Assembly: GCA_023230585.1 (NCBI GenBank)
Contig: JALNXB010000006.1
Span: 1 to 64,000, forward strand
Direction of reading: 5' to 3'
Source: a bacterium
Lineage (GTDB): Bacteria; Ratteibacteria; UBA8468; B48-G9; JAFGKM01
Length of the DNA: 64,000 nucleotides
Shown here: one piece after another, positions 17,651-27,476 of the stretch
How the letters are laid out: each line of letters begins with the position of its first letter
How positions within the stretch are numbered: position 1 is the stretch's first letter
Notes under the pieces: generated by a model
Seen by the model: only the letters and a program-made list of their open reading frames with translations
Database searches by the model: none
Told to the model about the DNA's origin: nothing
Program-made: the position numbers and the translations under genes

Positions 17651-18526
17651 ATGAAAGTTTTATTAAGAATTGTTATAGACGGTTTGATAATAATATCTGC
17701 CTTGGTTGTATTAACAGGTTGGCGTGCTCTTGCTCCAGCAAGAATGCCTACCCTATGTATTCCATCTGACTATGGGTTACCATATACCAACATTACTATG
17801 AAGACACAAGATGGGATTGAACTGAAAGGTTGGTTTATACCTTCAGATGAAAGTGAAGGGGTAATTATTTGCCTACATGGGTACCCTGCAAACAAATCGG
17901 ATATTCTACTGGTTACCTCTTTTTTATATCCTAAATTTTCTTTACTTCTTTTTGATTTTAGGGCTCACGGTGAAAGCGGGGGACGGATTACCCATTTTGG
18001 TTTAAAAGAGTTTTTGGATGTTGAAGCGTTTATAAGGTTTATAAAAACTGATAAAAATTTTAAAGATAAAAAAATAGGAGTTTGGGGCTATTCACTTGGG
18101 GGAGCGGTAGGTATAAAAGCTGCTTGTGAATATAAAGAGGTATCTGCCATTGTTACAGATTCTGCTTTTGCTAACTTCCCTGAAATGGTTACCTCTTACT
18201 ATAAGAATATGGGATTTTTTAAATATATTTTTTCTTCACTTGCTAGATTACTTGGGAACCTTATACTTAAAGCAGATTTTATTCAGAATAGTCCCGAATA
18301 TGTGATAGATAATATATATGCGCCCATATTGATAATCCATTCTAAACAAGATGAGTTTGTACCATATTCTCATGCTGAAAGATTGTTTCTAAAGGCTCCT
18401 GAGCCTAAAATGTTATGGGCAGTGGAGGGAACTCATACAGGGCTTGATAGAACTTTTACAGATGAGTACCAAAGAAAGGTTCTCTCTTTTTTTGAGACAC
18501 ACCTTTTGGGTACTGTTAAAGATTAG
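17651..18526 (+). CDS. membrane-anchored alpha/beta hydrolase
   Basis: The 291-residue protein has one N-terminal membrane segment (residues ~5-25), then a hydrolase fold. The oxyanion motif CLHGYP is near residue 76, the nucleophile elbow GYSLGG has Ser148, the acid is probably Asp in HSKQDEF near 243, and the histidine is in GTHTG near 270. It resembles the YqkD/BEM46-like group of esterases. The substrate is unknown. It sits between DUF4416 and a membrane PHP protein in the same direction. Confidence 0.85.
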   Translation: MKVLLRIVIDGLIIISALVVLTGWRALAPARMPTLCIPSDYGLPYTNITMKTQDGIELKGWFIPSDESEGVIICLHGYPANKSDILLVTSFLYPKFSLLLFDFRAHGESGGRITHFGLKEFLDVEAFIRFIKTDKNFKDKKIGVWGYSLGGAVGIKAACEYKEVSAIVTDSAFANFPEMVTSYYKNMGFFKYIFSSLARLLGNLILKADFIQNSPEYVIDNIYAPILIIHSKQDEFVPYSHAERLFLKAPEPKMLWAVEGTHTGLDRTFTDEYQRKVLSFFETHLLGTVKD

Positions 18527-18581
18527 ACCTTTGTTAAGATTGTTTTATGGGATATAAACAACTTTGGTTTTGGAGATTATA

Positions 18582-19988
18582 ATGAAAAAATTTAAGTATT
18601 ACTTACCAGTTTTCTTCTTTCTTGTTATACTACTTTTATTACCTCACACACCAAGAAAAATCATAAATATTGTAACAGGGCTTCCTGCAGAAAATGTTAA
18701 ACTTATATATCCATTTTTAACTCAGGTGGCTACCCCTTTTTTTGATTTTCCTTTCTATTTTGCAACCTTGGCAAACCCTAAAACACAAATAATATCTTGG
18801 GTTGTATGGCTTGCTCTTATTTGGACCATATATGCGTTTATTAAAATTAGGGGAACTTTTTTCAAACGAATATATCTGTTTTTTAGGGGAATGTTGGTAG
18901 TTTTAATTTCTTTAATTCTTATTGTTGCTTATACAATTTTATATCCCAGTTATCAGTGTAAACTAAAAGGAAGCAATCCAGATGAAATTTTTATGGATTT
19001 ACATTCACATACATTGTTTTCTCATGACGGGCTTGTTACTCCTGAAAAAAGTATGAGATGGCATCTTGACGCTGGTTTTAAGGTATGGGCTATTACAGAA
19101 CATAACTGGATAGGATGTAGCCCTCGTATTCAAAAAAGGCTTTTGGAAGAGAAATATCCTAATATTTTAGTTGTTTCAGGAGAAGAGGTTTCCTATAAAA
19201 AGGTTCACCTTAACTTACTTGGAATTGAAGAAGATTTTGATACATCCTCTTGTGAAAGTTTAAAAGATATTGTAAATGCAGTACATTCACAAAAGGGTGC
19301 TGTTATAGTTCCTCATTACTGGGCTGAGAGAAAAACGTCTTTTACAATGGAAGATTTAGCTGAAGCTGGGGTTGATGGTTTTGAGATAACAGGTGTTTCT
19401 TCTGTGCCATTAACCAGAGAAACTCAAGAAAAGATTATATCTTTTTGTAAACTTAAAGGGTTGGTAATGGTTAGTGGTACAAATTGGCACGGTTGGAAAA
19501 ATTTCTGTTCTTGCTGGACAGTTTATAATTCACCTAACTGGGATAAACTTGATTGGACTACAAGAGAAAGAATGGTTATAAACGATTTAAGGAACAGAAA
19601 CAGCGACAATTTTAAAGTTATTGGTTATAGCACCTTTTTACCATCAACAACCTCACAAATATTTGAACCTTTTACTGGTCTTTTTAGGTATTTTAGTTCT
19701 TTGGGGTTGTGTCAGAGGTTTTCTTGGTTTTTCTGGATAGGAACAATCTATTTAATTATTATTCGTACTAAAAAAAGAAGGTTATTGTCGGTCTATTTGT
19801 GGTTCTTTATAACCCTTGCACTTCTACTAAAAAGTTCTTCTCTTTTTACAATGTGGGGTCTGGTAGGCCCTACCAACGAGATTTTACCAGAGGTAGCACG
19901 GTACCTTTTAGTTGTTTCAGTTATAACGTTTTTGCTTGGTTTAAGCAATATAAAACTACAAGGTAACAGGTTACCAACCGACGACTGA
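18582..19988 (+). CDS. membrane-anchored PHP-domain phosphoesterase
   Basis: This 468-residue protein uses the ATG at 18582, which has a GGAG ribosome site; a TTG six codons upstream is in frame but unsupported. Three hydrophobic segments occupy residues ~1-125. A canonical PHP domain follows: DLHSHTLFSHDG (His141, His143), AITEHN, SGEEVS, VPHYW and TNWHGWKN. Two or three C-terminal membrane segments end the protein. PHP proteins hydrolyse phosphoesters with a metal cluster. The catalytic domain lies between the membrane segments. Its last 18 bases overlap the convergent DUF6785-like gene. Confidence 0.85.
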   Translation: MKKFKYYLPVFFFLVILLLLPHTPRKIINIVTGLPAENVKLIYPFLTQVATPFFDFPFYFATLANPKTQIISWVVWLALIWTIYAFIKIRGTFFKRIYLFFRGMLVVLISLILIVAYTILYPSYQCKLKGSNPDEIFMDLHSHTLFSHDGLVTPEKSMRWHLDAGFKVWAITEHNWIGCSPRIQKRLLEEKYPNILVVSGEEVSYKKVHLNLLGIEEDFDTSSCESLKDIVNAVHSQKGAVIVPHYWAERKTSFTMEDLAEAGVDGFEITGVSSVPLTRETQEKIISFCKLKGLVMVSGTNWHGWKNFCSCWTVYNSPNWDKLDWTTRERMVINDLRNRNSDNFKVIGYSTFLPSTTSQIFEPFTGLFRYFSSLGLCQRFSWFFWIGTIYLIIIRTKKRRLLSVYLWFFITLALLLKSSSLFTMWGLVGPTNEILPEVARYLLVVSVITFLLGLSNIKLQGNRLPTDD

Positions 19989-21887
19989 AGCCGTTTGATT
20001 AAAAACAAGGTTTAATGCACTCTCTATAACTATCCAAGTTACTGTACTTAAAATCATACCAAGAAAGAAGGGTATACTCTTTCTATAAACATTATGTCCT
20101 CCAAACTTTAGAACAACGCCTTTTATTAGCCACGCAATAAATATAGCAAACCACCAATATATTAAAGGGGCAGATTCAGCTATAGGGAACCCTATATAAT
20201 GTAATGGCCACCAAAGGAATTTTGATTGGAAAATTACAAGTAAACTCATCAAGAAAGCCCCTATGGCTGTAAAAAGATATCTACTTGTTAATATATCTCT
20301 TGATATAGGGGTTTCCATTTTAGGTATAACAAAGTTTGCTACAAATTGAGACATACCGCCGGCAAAAAACCAGTTTGCTCCTCCTACTCCTGACACATTA
20401 AGAGCACCGAAACGGTAAGCAGCATACATATGCATCCATGTGGAAGATATATAAGATAAGATTAAAGCCAATATAATACTTACAAAAAGCAATTTTGGAG
20501 ATATACCAGCTTCCTCTTGTATTTTAAGGGTATGACCTGTTGTTGCCATAACAGAGGTTCTTATATCGGCTGCCCAACTGTATTGAAGCCCAAGTACAAC
20601 GTATCCTTGCTGAGAAATAAGGTGTGGCGGTAGTAGGTATGAAGTGTATACAGTTGGAATACATTGAGCTCTGGCTGCTGGTAACCCGGCTTGGCAGACT
20701 ATTCTTGCCAATCCTATGAATACTACCAGACTGAATATGATAAACATAAAAGAGGCAAACCAAGGCATTCCAAAGTACCTCATAAACCATACCATACCAA
20801 AAAAACTTAAGATAGTTCCAAAGACGGCTGTACGGTAAGATAACATTTCTTGAGAGTCATCTATTTTGCAGTTGTTAGTAAAGGCTTTTTTTACACAGTC
20901 TGTAAGATGTTTACGTGCTCTCCAGAACAGGATAATTACAAGCACAAGCATTGCTCCTGCTCCTTCAAAGGTGGTTACTGTTGATCTACCTCCAAAGGCT
21001 TCATTTACACCGGGCAGTTTGAACCCACTTATATTTAACAATCCGCTCTGTATAGTAAAAAGAACATGAAAAAGCCATAAAGATAAAGATACATTACGAG
21101 GTATCAGATAGGCAAGTCCAACAATGGGGAAAAACGGGTTTAAAGCAAAACTACTACTTTTACGAAATAGAAACATTTGACCCCTCAAAGAAAGCATTCT
21201 GGAACCAGTAGCAACAACAGATAACCAGTTTGAAATATAGAATAACAATACAAGAAAAAACGCTAACCAGAAAACCTTGTTTTTGAACAGAACGGGGATT
21301 CGGCTTCCTTTTTCTTTCTTGACCATCTCGAGAGGTAGTATTGTTAGAGGATATATTAGCCGCTCTTTTTCTATCCATTGTTTTCTAAATAATACCATTA
21401 AACAAATACTAAGAAAAGAGAAGACAAGTATAAACAAGAGTATAAAACCCATAGGTTTTAGCCAAACACCATAAGGAATACTTTCTCCACCAGGTAGCCC
21501 TTCATAAAAATATTTTATTGCGTTCTCGTCTTGTATCATTAACAGAGGACGGCTTCTGTCGATAAGCATCTCTTGCCAATTGTTTGCCGGAGATGCAAAA
21601 TATTTAAGCCCAGTAACGATAGGCATAAGTGAAGAAATAAAGCCCATACTTGGTAATACGGAGGCCGTTGAAGCCATTACAAATATAAGTAAAAGTTCTG
21701 AGGTTTTTAGTTCAAAGATACGATGTACACAAGATAACAGAAGCAGAAAAAACAAAGCAAAGATAGCGGCTGGAGCCCAATATTCCCAACAGAACCTTCC
21801 AGATAACCCCTTAAGCATTAAGTAAGGGTCAATCATACCAACTATAATAGAAAAAAAGATACCGATTAACAATGTGCGTTTTCTCAT
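19971..21887 (-). CDS. multi-pass membrane protein (DUF6784/DUF6785-like)
   Basis: This 638-residue protein has about 14 hydrophobic segments and no catalytic motif that I recognise. The composition and motifs such as FSSICLMVLFRKQWIEKERL and WMHMYAAYRFGALNVSG resemble the large DUF6785/6784 membrane family of Planctomycetes, Lentisphaerae and Armatimonadetes, itself distantly like oligopeptide transporters. A transport role is plausible but unproven. A GAGGACAAA ribosome region supports the start. It is divergent from the CocE-type hydrolase, so uptake of its substrate is one possible link. Confidence 0.7.
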   Translation of the reverse strand: MRKRTLLIGIFFSIIVGMIDPYLMLKGLSGRFCWEYWAPAAIFALFFLLLLSCVHRIFELKTSELLLIFVMASTASVLPSMGFISSLMPIVTGLKYFASPANNWQEMLIDRSRPLLMIQDENAIKYFYEGLPGGESIPYGVWLKPMGFILLFILVFSFLSICLMVLFRKQWIEKERLIYPLTILPLEMVKKEKGSRIPVLFKNKVFWLAFFLVLLFYISNWLSVVATGSRMLSLRGQMFLFRKSSSFALNPFFPIVGLAYLIPRNVSLSLWLFHVLFTIQSGLLNISGFKLPGVNEAFGGRSTVTTFEGAGAMLVLVIILFWRARKHLTDCVKKAFTNNCKIDDSQEMLSYRTAVFGTILSFFGMVWFMRYFGMPWFASFMFIIFSLVVFIGLARIVCQAGLPAARAQCIPTVYTSYLLPPHLISQQGYVVLGLQYSWAADIRTSVMATTGHTLKIQEEAGISPKLLFVSIILALILSYISSTWMHMYAAYRFGALNVSGVGGANWFFAGGMSQFVANFVIPKMETPISRDILTSRYLFTAIGAFLMSLLVIFQSKFLWWPLHYIGFPIAESAPLIYWWFAIFIAWLIKGVVLKFGGHNVYRKSIPFFLGMILSTVTWIVIESALNLVFNQTASVVGW

Positions 21888-22050
21888 TTTGTCCTCTTTT
21901 TGTGTATTTGTTTAACTTCTTCCTCATTCTGTTAAGCAAATTTTGTATATATTTAAGATATATTATTTTATTATAACTGTCAATGATTGATGAATAAATG
22001 TAACAAAAAGATGAGGGATATATGAGATTTAAAACAGTTTTTATGTAAAT

Positions 22051-22078
22051 TTGACAAAAGATATTCTGATATGATACA
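22051..22078 (+). promoter_or_regulatory. possible promoter of the CocE-type hydrolase
   Basis: A perfect TTGACA (22051-22056) lies 16 bases from a poor GATACA -10 box (22073-22078). Only the -35 box is strong. The mRNA would have a leader of about 70 bases. Confidence 0.4.
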
Positions 22079-22156
22079 GTTTTCACTACAATGTGACTGT
22101 CAAATCTGTTATTAAAATTATTTTAGACGTAAAAGAAGTTTTAGGGAGGGTTAGTT

Positions 22157-24001
22157 ATGAGTGAAAATCGATCGAAGGAAAGAAAAGACGCGAATAAATT
22201 TGGTTATGTTTGTTCAGCACCTTTTTATGGAGTTTCGATTAAAAACAATGTAAAGATGGCTTTAAGGGACGGGGTTCAACTTGCTATGGATATCTATTTT
22301 CCTACAATAGATAATAAAATTATAGAAGAACCTTTCCCTGTTATTCTTGTAAGAACCCCTTATGATAAAGCCCATGTAAACAATTATAGATATTTTACTG
22401 AAAGAGGATATATTGTTGTAGCGCAGGATGTAAGAGGAAGATATGAATCGGAAGGTATATTTTACCCTTTTGCTAACGAAGGTCCTGATGGGTATGATGC
22501 TATTGAATGGATAGCTTCTCAACCGTGGTGTAGTGGGAAGATAGGTACAAGTGGTGGTTCGTATTGTGCTGCTGTTCAGAACGCCCTTGCCAGTCTTAAT
22601 CCACCCCATCTTTCAGCAATGATACCTACCTATGGTCCTTCAAGTTATTTTCACTCTTCAATGCGTCATAACGGCACATTAGAGATGAGGTTTTTTGTAT
22701 ACGCTTTTTTAATGGCTTCAACAAGCCGAGAAGCGATAGCAGACCCTCTTATTAAAGTTGCTCTTGATGAGGCGTATAACAATATATGGGATTGGGTTAA
22801 GGCGTTTCCTATAAGGAAAGGAGAAACACCTTTAAGCCTTATCCCTTCTTACGAACAGTGGGCAATAGATATTTCTACACAGAGCTTATACAATGATTAC
22901 TGGAAACGGCCAGGGTACGGTCCTCGAGCACATTATAATGTACATGCGGATGTTCCTACTCTCTATATTGCTGGTTGGTATGATACCTACACAAGAGCTT
23001 CTTTTGAAAATTTTATTGAACTTGGGAAAATACAAAAAGCTCCTGTTCATATACTTGCAGGTCCCTGGACACATTCTAATGGATGTGGTGCTGTGTCAGG
23101 AAAAATGTCGAGTGCTCCAGAAGGAGCTCTAACAGATTTGCGAGCAGTTAAACTACGTTGGTTTGACCATTGGCTTAAAGGGTTAGATACGGGTATTGAT
23201 AAAGAAAAGAGAGCAAAATATTTTTTAATGGGTGGTGGTAAAGGATTGGAAAAAGGTAATGAAATTATATTTCACGGAGGTACGTGGAAAACTACCGACC
23301 AATGGCCACCCGAAGAAGCAGAAGAGACACCTTACTATCTACATCCAGACGGACTTCTTTCCGCTAAAACTTGCTCATCAGAAAATTGTTCTATAACATA
23401 TAATTTTGACCCTTCAGACCCTGTACCTACTATTGGAGGTAATCTTTCTGCGATACCTTTACCCAATGGAGGTTTTGACCAGAAAGGTGACCCTCAATTT
23501 GTTTTCCCTAAAAACAGGTTGCCACTCTCTCATAGGGCAGATATCGTATCTTTTATGACTGAACCTTTAAAAGAAGATATAATTGTTGCCGGACCACTTG
23601 TTGCTCATCTTTGGGTTTCAACTGATGGTCTGGACACAGATTTTACTGCTAAACTTATAGATGTTTTTCCTCCTTCAATAAATTATCCTTGTGGTGCGGC
23701 TTTAAATATTACAGATAGTATTTTAAGGTTAAGGTTCAGGAATGGTTTTGAGAAGGAAGAACTTGCAGTTCCTCAAAAGGTGTACGAAATTAAGTTTGAG
23801 TTATATCCAACAGCCAACAGGTTTGTTAAAGGGCATAGGATTAGGTTGGATATTTCAAGCAGTAACCATCCAAGGTTTGATGTAAACCCTAATACTGGCG
23901 GACCTCTTGGGGTAGAAAGAAGAAAACGTATAGCTAACAACACAATATATTTTGGAGCAGATAGACCGTCTTCAATAATTTTTTATACAATAAAAGAATA
24001 A
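22157..24001 (+). CDS. CocE/NonD family hydrolase (X-Pro dipeptidyl-peptidase S15 type)
   Basis: The 614-residue protein carries the S15 alpha/beta hydrolase fold with nucleophile Ser132 in KIGTSGGSYCA, an acid probably near residue 278 (AGWYDTYTRA) and His in AGPWTHSNG. The C-terminal jelly-roll includes the typical STDGLDTDFTAKLIDVFPPS stretch and RLDISSSNHPRFD. Relatives act as peptidases, cocaine esterase or glutaryl-acylases. There is no signal peptide. A GGGAGGG ribosome site precedes the ATG. It is 21 bases ahead of the isomerase gene, so a two-gene operon is likely. Confidence 0.9.
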   Translation: MSENRSKERKDANKFGYVCSAPFYGVSIKNNVKMALRDGVQLAMDIYFPTIDNKIIEEPFPVILVRTPYDKAHVNNYRYFTERGYIVVAQDVRGRYESEGIFYPFANEGPDGYDAIEWIASQPWCSGKIGTSGGSYCAAVQNALASLNPPHLSAMIPTYGPSSYFHSSMRHNGTLEMRFFVYAFLMASTSREAIADPLIKVALDEAYNNIWDWVKAFPIRKGETPLSLIPSYEQWAIDISTQSLYNDYWKRPGYGPRAHYNVHADVPTLYIAGWYDTYTRASFENFIELGKIQKAPVHILAGPWTHSNGCGAVSGKMSSAPEGALTDLRAVKLRWFDHWLKGLDTGIDKEKRAKYFLMGGGKGLEKGNEIIFHGGTWKTTDQWPPEEAEETPYYLHPDGLLSAKTCSSENCSITYNFDPSDPVPTIGGNLSAIPLPNGGFDQKGDPQFVFPKNRLPLSHRADIVSFMTEPLKEDIIVAGPLVAHLWVSTDGLDTDFTAKLIDVFPPSINYPCGAALNITDSILRLRFRNGFEKEELAVPQKVYEIKFELYPTANRFVKGHRIRLDISSSNHPRFDVNPNTGGPLGVERRKRIANNTIYFGADRPSSIIFYTIKE

Positions 24002-24022
24002 ACAATTAAGGAGAATAATATT

Positions 24023-24850
24023 ATGGGAAAAGCTAAATTTGCTTATACGGTATGGCAATGGGGTACAAAAAATAAAGAACAGTTTGTGCAAGCCCTTAAG
24101 GATATTACTGAAGCTGGATACAATTATTTTGAAAGCGTAAAAGCTGCTATAAACGTTTTTGAAAATGATGTGGCTGGTTTTAAAGCATTGTGTGATGAGT
24201 ATGGGGCGCAGCCGATAGGTTTTTATTTTCATCTTAACGGGGATTGGGATAATGATGTTGAAGATGTTAAACGTAAACTGCCCTTTATGGTTGAGTGTGG
24301 AGTTAAAAGAATGAATGTGCAGGCAACTGGGCTTAAAGGTAGACCTGCTAATAAAGAAGAACTCGAGTACGACCTAAAAGCTATAAATACCATAGCAGAA
24401 CTTACTAAAGAACACGGGATTATCCCTTGTTTGCATCCACATTTTAACACATCTGTTATGTATGAAAGCGAGATAGATTTTATAATGCAAAATACAGACC
24501 CATCCCTTGTTGCATTTGGTCCAGATACAGCCCATCTTGTTGCAGGCAAATGTGACCCTGTAGAAATGATAAAAAGGTATGTTGATAGAGTAAAATTTAC
24601 CCATTTTAAAGATATAACAAGCGCTCGTATAGTGGCAGAAGGAACACAGGCGGGGGTAGAGGTCTATTCAGCTAATGTTTTTAGAGAGCTCGGAGAAGGT
24701 ATAATAGATTTTCCTACTATTTTTAAAATATTGGATGATGCTGGATATGATGAGTTTTTTACTGTTGAACTTGATAGGAGCCGTTTTACCCATAAAGAAA
24801 GCGCTATCATTTCTATGAACTATCTTAAAAAACATTATATACAAGATTAA
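24023..24850 (+). CDS. sugar phosphate isomerase/epimerase (xylose isomerase-like TIM barrel)
   Basis: The 275-residue protein has the AP-endonuclease-2-like barrel shared by IolE and similar enzymes. Metal-ligand segments appear in order: YFESVKAA, HPHFNTSV near residue 137, FGPDTAHLVAG (Asp/His, near 170), THFKDI (His near 195) and the terminal FTVELDRS (Glu). An AAGGAGAA ribosome site is present. The sugar cannot be named. Placement after the CocE-type hydrolase suggests processing of the released product, though this is inference. Confidence 0.85.
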   Translation: MGKAKFAYTVWQWGTKNKEQFVQALKDITEAGYNYFESVKAAINVFENDVAGFKALCDEYGAQPIGFYFHLNGDWDNDVEDVKRKLPFMVECGVKRMNVQATGLKGRPANKEELEYDLKAINTIAELTKEHGIIPCLHPHFNTSVMYESEIDFIMQNTDPSLVAFGPDTAHLVAGKCDPVEMIKRYVDRVKFTHFKDITSARIVAEGTQAGVEVYSANVFRELGEGIIDFPTIFKILDDAGYDEFFTVELDRSRFTHKESAIISMNYLKKHYIQD

Positions 24851-25013
24851 AAGAGTGTTGAAAGGTGTTGAACCTATATGCTAGTGAGTCCTCAATAAAC
24901 GCCGTTCAGAGCAGATAGTGTGCCTCACGGGTTTGCAGAGAGGTTAATGGGGGTGAGGTTTATCCCTCATAAAGACTGTCGGGATTTGGTCCGGAATCTA
25001 CTGAGTATTCACT
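24851..25013. repeat. convergent intergenic region with repeat remnants
   Basis: The segment GGGTTTGCAGAGAGGTTAAT followed by TGAGGTTTATCC recurs at 31737-31770, and GTCGGGATTTGGTCCGGAATCT is a decayed form of the TTCCGGA palindrome at 5311 and 31869. No gene is present. Confidence 0.65.
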
Positions 25014-26378
25014 TTAATCCTGCTGGTATTTAATATTTAGCAGTTCACAAAAAGTCTTATAATCTTTTGTTGTATCTCCGTACGAAATAATATAATGTTG
25101 ACCTAATACGTTCTGAATAAAATTTTCATTTCCAAAATCAAAATCTACCTCTACACTTGGTAACTGTGGTGCTGGTTGTGCCCACCCAGCTTCTTCCCAT
25201 TTTAAGGGAGCTCTACTGTTCCCTACTGTTGTGTGGAACAGGTATTCTCCTGCGCTAATATCGAGTCTTGCGATGGTCATCCTACCTGTTTTTATCTTTG
25301 ACACATTCAGTAGTCCTTCTCCAAAACTACCAAAGGCATTTGGTAAAATAGTTGTTTTTCCATCAACTATATCAGCAGGGATATAATCTGGAACACCCAT
25401 AAGGGCACCCTTTTTAGTAAATTCATAAAACTCAAGATAGGCTGGGATTTGCCCTGTCAAGAAATATGTTATTATTTGAGTAACAAGTCCCATTGAATCG
25501 TTTTCTGGTATTGAGCAAATTTTCATTTTATCGTGCAGTAAGGTTAGAGCACCAGCTGGCGCAAACTTCATAAGTTTTTTTATGCCGTCAACATCGTTAT
25601 AAGATACTCCAACATACTTGCGTTCTTCGATTTTTCTCTTAAAAGCAAGGTATAGTTTTGCTGTATTATGCAAGGTCTCTTTTTGAGGTTCTTTTGTAAA
25701 TATCCAATTATCTTTCATATAATCTATCAACTTGTGTATCTCTTGGTCAGAAACTTCTTTCATATATAAACCGAGTTCCATAGTCTCAAAATGTTCTATC
25801 TCTATTCCAACCTTTTCTTTTAAACTTATAGCGTCATATAATGTGCCATATAGCCGCATATCTCTGTATCCAGCCATCCCAACCAGAGAGGTTTTTAATT
25901 GTCTTTCTGTGTAAGCGACTCTTGCAAAAGAAAGTATCTTTTCAGAAGACATCTTTTCACCTAAAATATCTACTATATATTTGAACCTAAACTTCATATC
26001 TTTCATAGGTTTTCTTAGAGCTGTTGTTCCGGCTTGAGCTGCAGCAGTAACAAATCTATCATCTTCGTAACCGCCCGTAAGCCCCCATAGCAACATTGGT
26101 TTATCTTTAAAAGGCGATATAGTTCTAATGACTGCCCAGGTAGGTATCCATCCGACCAAACATACCACCAGAAAATCAAAATCGGCTCCACTCAACTCTT
26201 TTGATGCTCTATCTGCGCAACTTCCGTCAGGAGAATCTGTAACAGGTGTAGAACTAACAACTTCAAGCCCCAAAGATGTAAGAAAATTTTTTGCTTCATT
26301 GGTTCTATTTTCAATAATTTCCATAGGGGTATTTACTTCTCCAAATCCTATAAACCCTGCTCTGATTTTTTTATACAT
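25014..26378 (-). CDS. L-fucose/L-arabinose isomerase-like protein
   Basis: The protein has 454 residues when started at the ATG at 26376-26378, which has GGAGG six bases upstream; an ATG at 26388-26390 overlaps that site and is less likely. The N-terminal half has the Rossmann-like fold of sugar isomerases (IRAGFIGFGEVN, DFLVVCLVGWIPTW, MLLWGLTGGYE). The C-terminal half has the metal-binding Glu in PENDSMGLVTQII and His in LGQHYIISYGD. The family interconverts aldoses and ketoses; the substrate here is not certain. It belongs with the neighbouring sugar and peptide genes. Confidence 0.8.
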   Translation of the reverse strand: MYKKIRAGFIGFGEVNTPMEIIENRTNEAKNFLTSLGLEVVSSTPVTDSPDGSCADRASKELSGADFDFLVVCLVGWIPTWAVIRTISPFKDKPMLLWGLTGGYEDDRFVTAAAQAGTTALRKPMKDMKFRFKYIVDILGEKMSSEKILSFARVAYTERQLKTSLVGMAGYRDMRLYGTLYDAISLKEKVGIEIEHFETMELGLYMKEVSDQEIHKLIDYMKDNWIFTKEPQKETLHNTAKLYLAFKRKIEERKYVGVSYNDVDGIKKLMKFAPAGALTLLHDKMKICSIPENDSMGLVTQIITYFLTGQIPAYLEFYEFTKKGALMGVPDYIPADIVDGKTTILPNAFGSFGEGLLNVSKIKTGRMTIARLDISAGEYLFHTTVGNSRAPLKWEEAGWAQPAPQLPSVEVDFDFGNENFIQNVLGQHYIISYGDTTKDYKTFCELLNIKYQQD

Positions 26379-26497
26379 ATTTTCCTCCATAAAAATTATA
26401 TATTACTTTTGTTACAATAATAGTTGCTTTCATTATATCATATACTTCTTTGATTAAGGGAGTAGGTTAAATATTCTTTGAGGTTTATTTGTAAATG

Positions 26498-26527
26498 TTG
26501 ACAACTAAAGAAGTTAAATAGTAGAAT
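26498..26527 (+). promoter_or_regulatory. promoter of the prepilin cluster
   Basis: TTGACA (26498-26503) and TAGAAT (26522-26527) are spaced by 18 bases. Transcription would start near 26534, giving a leader of about 130 bases before the first prepilin gene. Confidence 0.55.
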
Positions 26528-26580
26528 ATAATAAGATTTTTTAAGATAGTTATGTAATTTTTGTGTTAAATAGTAGAATA
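26513..26580. repeat. paired 16-bp direct repeats upstream of the prepilins
   Basis: GTTAAATAGTAGAATA occurs at 26513-26528 and again at 26565-26580, offset by 52 bases (five helical turns). The first copy overlaps the -10 box. The arrangement could be a pair of operator sites. Confidence 0.5.
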
Positions 26581-26662
26581 ATCGTAATATATTACTTCTC
26601 TGTGAAATAGTGTTTTACTTAAAACAACTAACAAGCAGGGTAGTGAAAGGGAGGTGAGAAAA

Positions 26663-27444
26663 ATGAGAAGAAAAGAAGGTTTTACTCTTATAGAGTTGTT
26701 GGTAGTTATCGCTATAATTGCTATACTGGCAAGATACTGGCAAGCATGTTACTACCAGCCCTTGCAAGAGCGAGAGAACAGGCAAGGAGAGGTGTGTGTC
26801 TTGCTAACCTAAAACAGTTAGGTACTATTTTGTATATATATGCACAAGATTGGGGCGGATGGTTTCCTTATCACGACCACGAAACCCCAGAATCTATACC
26901 TAACGTTTCTCTTGCTTTACTTACAGGACAACTTAAACCAGATATGGACCCTGTGACCTACGAAGTAGGCAACCCAGATTTAGAAACTCCTGCGTATGTG
27001 ACTGACTATAACCTTTTAGTATGCCCAAGTTCAAGAGATGAGGTCTCCCCAGAAGGGTGTCTCTGGTCTGTTCGAGCAACTGTACCTCTTGGTACTTGTT
27101 CTTATGCTTATGCGCTAAACCTTAATGTTCAGACACATCCTGATACGGCTATTATGGCAGACAAAAAATGTTATGTTGGAACAAGCACAGCTGCCGCAAA
27201 TGTATGGTCTACCTCTGGGAAAGATAGCAGACGTCTGCAAGATTTTGAGAACCACGGAACTTATGGTGTGAATGTTTTGTATGTTGGTGGACACGTAAAA
27301 TGGGCGCCAAGTGTTAACATTCCTATGGGAATTGGTGGTGGGCAATATAGGGATGCATATTATGTAGACCACAAAGCAGTACCTAATTCTGGTCGAGGTA
27401 TTGATTACACAACTTCTTTACGGGATTTACATTCTACATATTGA
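26663..27444 (+). pseudogene. type IV prepilin-like (H-X9-DG type) gene, frameshifted by an 11-bp tandem duplication
   Basis: The reading frame starts at ATG 26663 after GGGAGGTGAG and encodes the class III signal [19 protein letters not shown]. It then shifts because ATACTGGCAAG is present twice in tandem (26723-26733 and 26734-26744). Removing one copy restores AILASMLLPALARAREQARR and an intact 256-residue pseudopilin. The body (from ATG 26746 in the third frame) has the usual NLKQLGTILYIYAQDWGGW and an NHG...VGGH version of the H-X9-DG motif. As sequenced, the product stops after about 50 residues. It could be a null allele, a reversible switch or an assembly error. Confidence 0.88.
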
Positions 27445-27476
27445 TATAAAAAAGATTTTTAAGAGAGGTGAAATTA

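Noticed and set aside
18564..18581. TTG start six codons upstream for the membrane PHP protein
   Set aside because: The GGAG ribosome site lies inside this stretch and is correctly spaced for the ATG at 18582.
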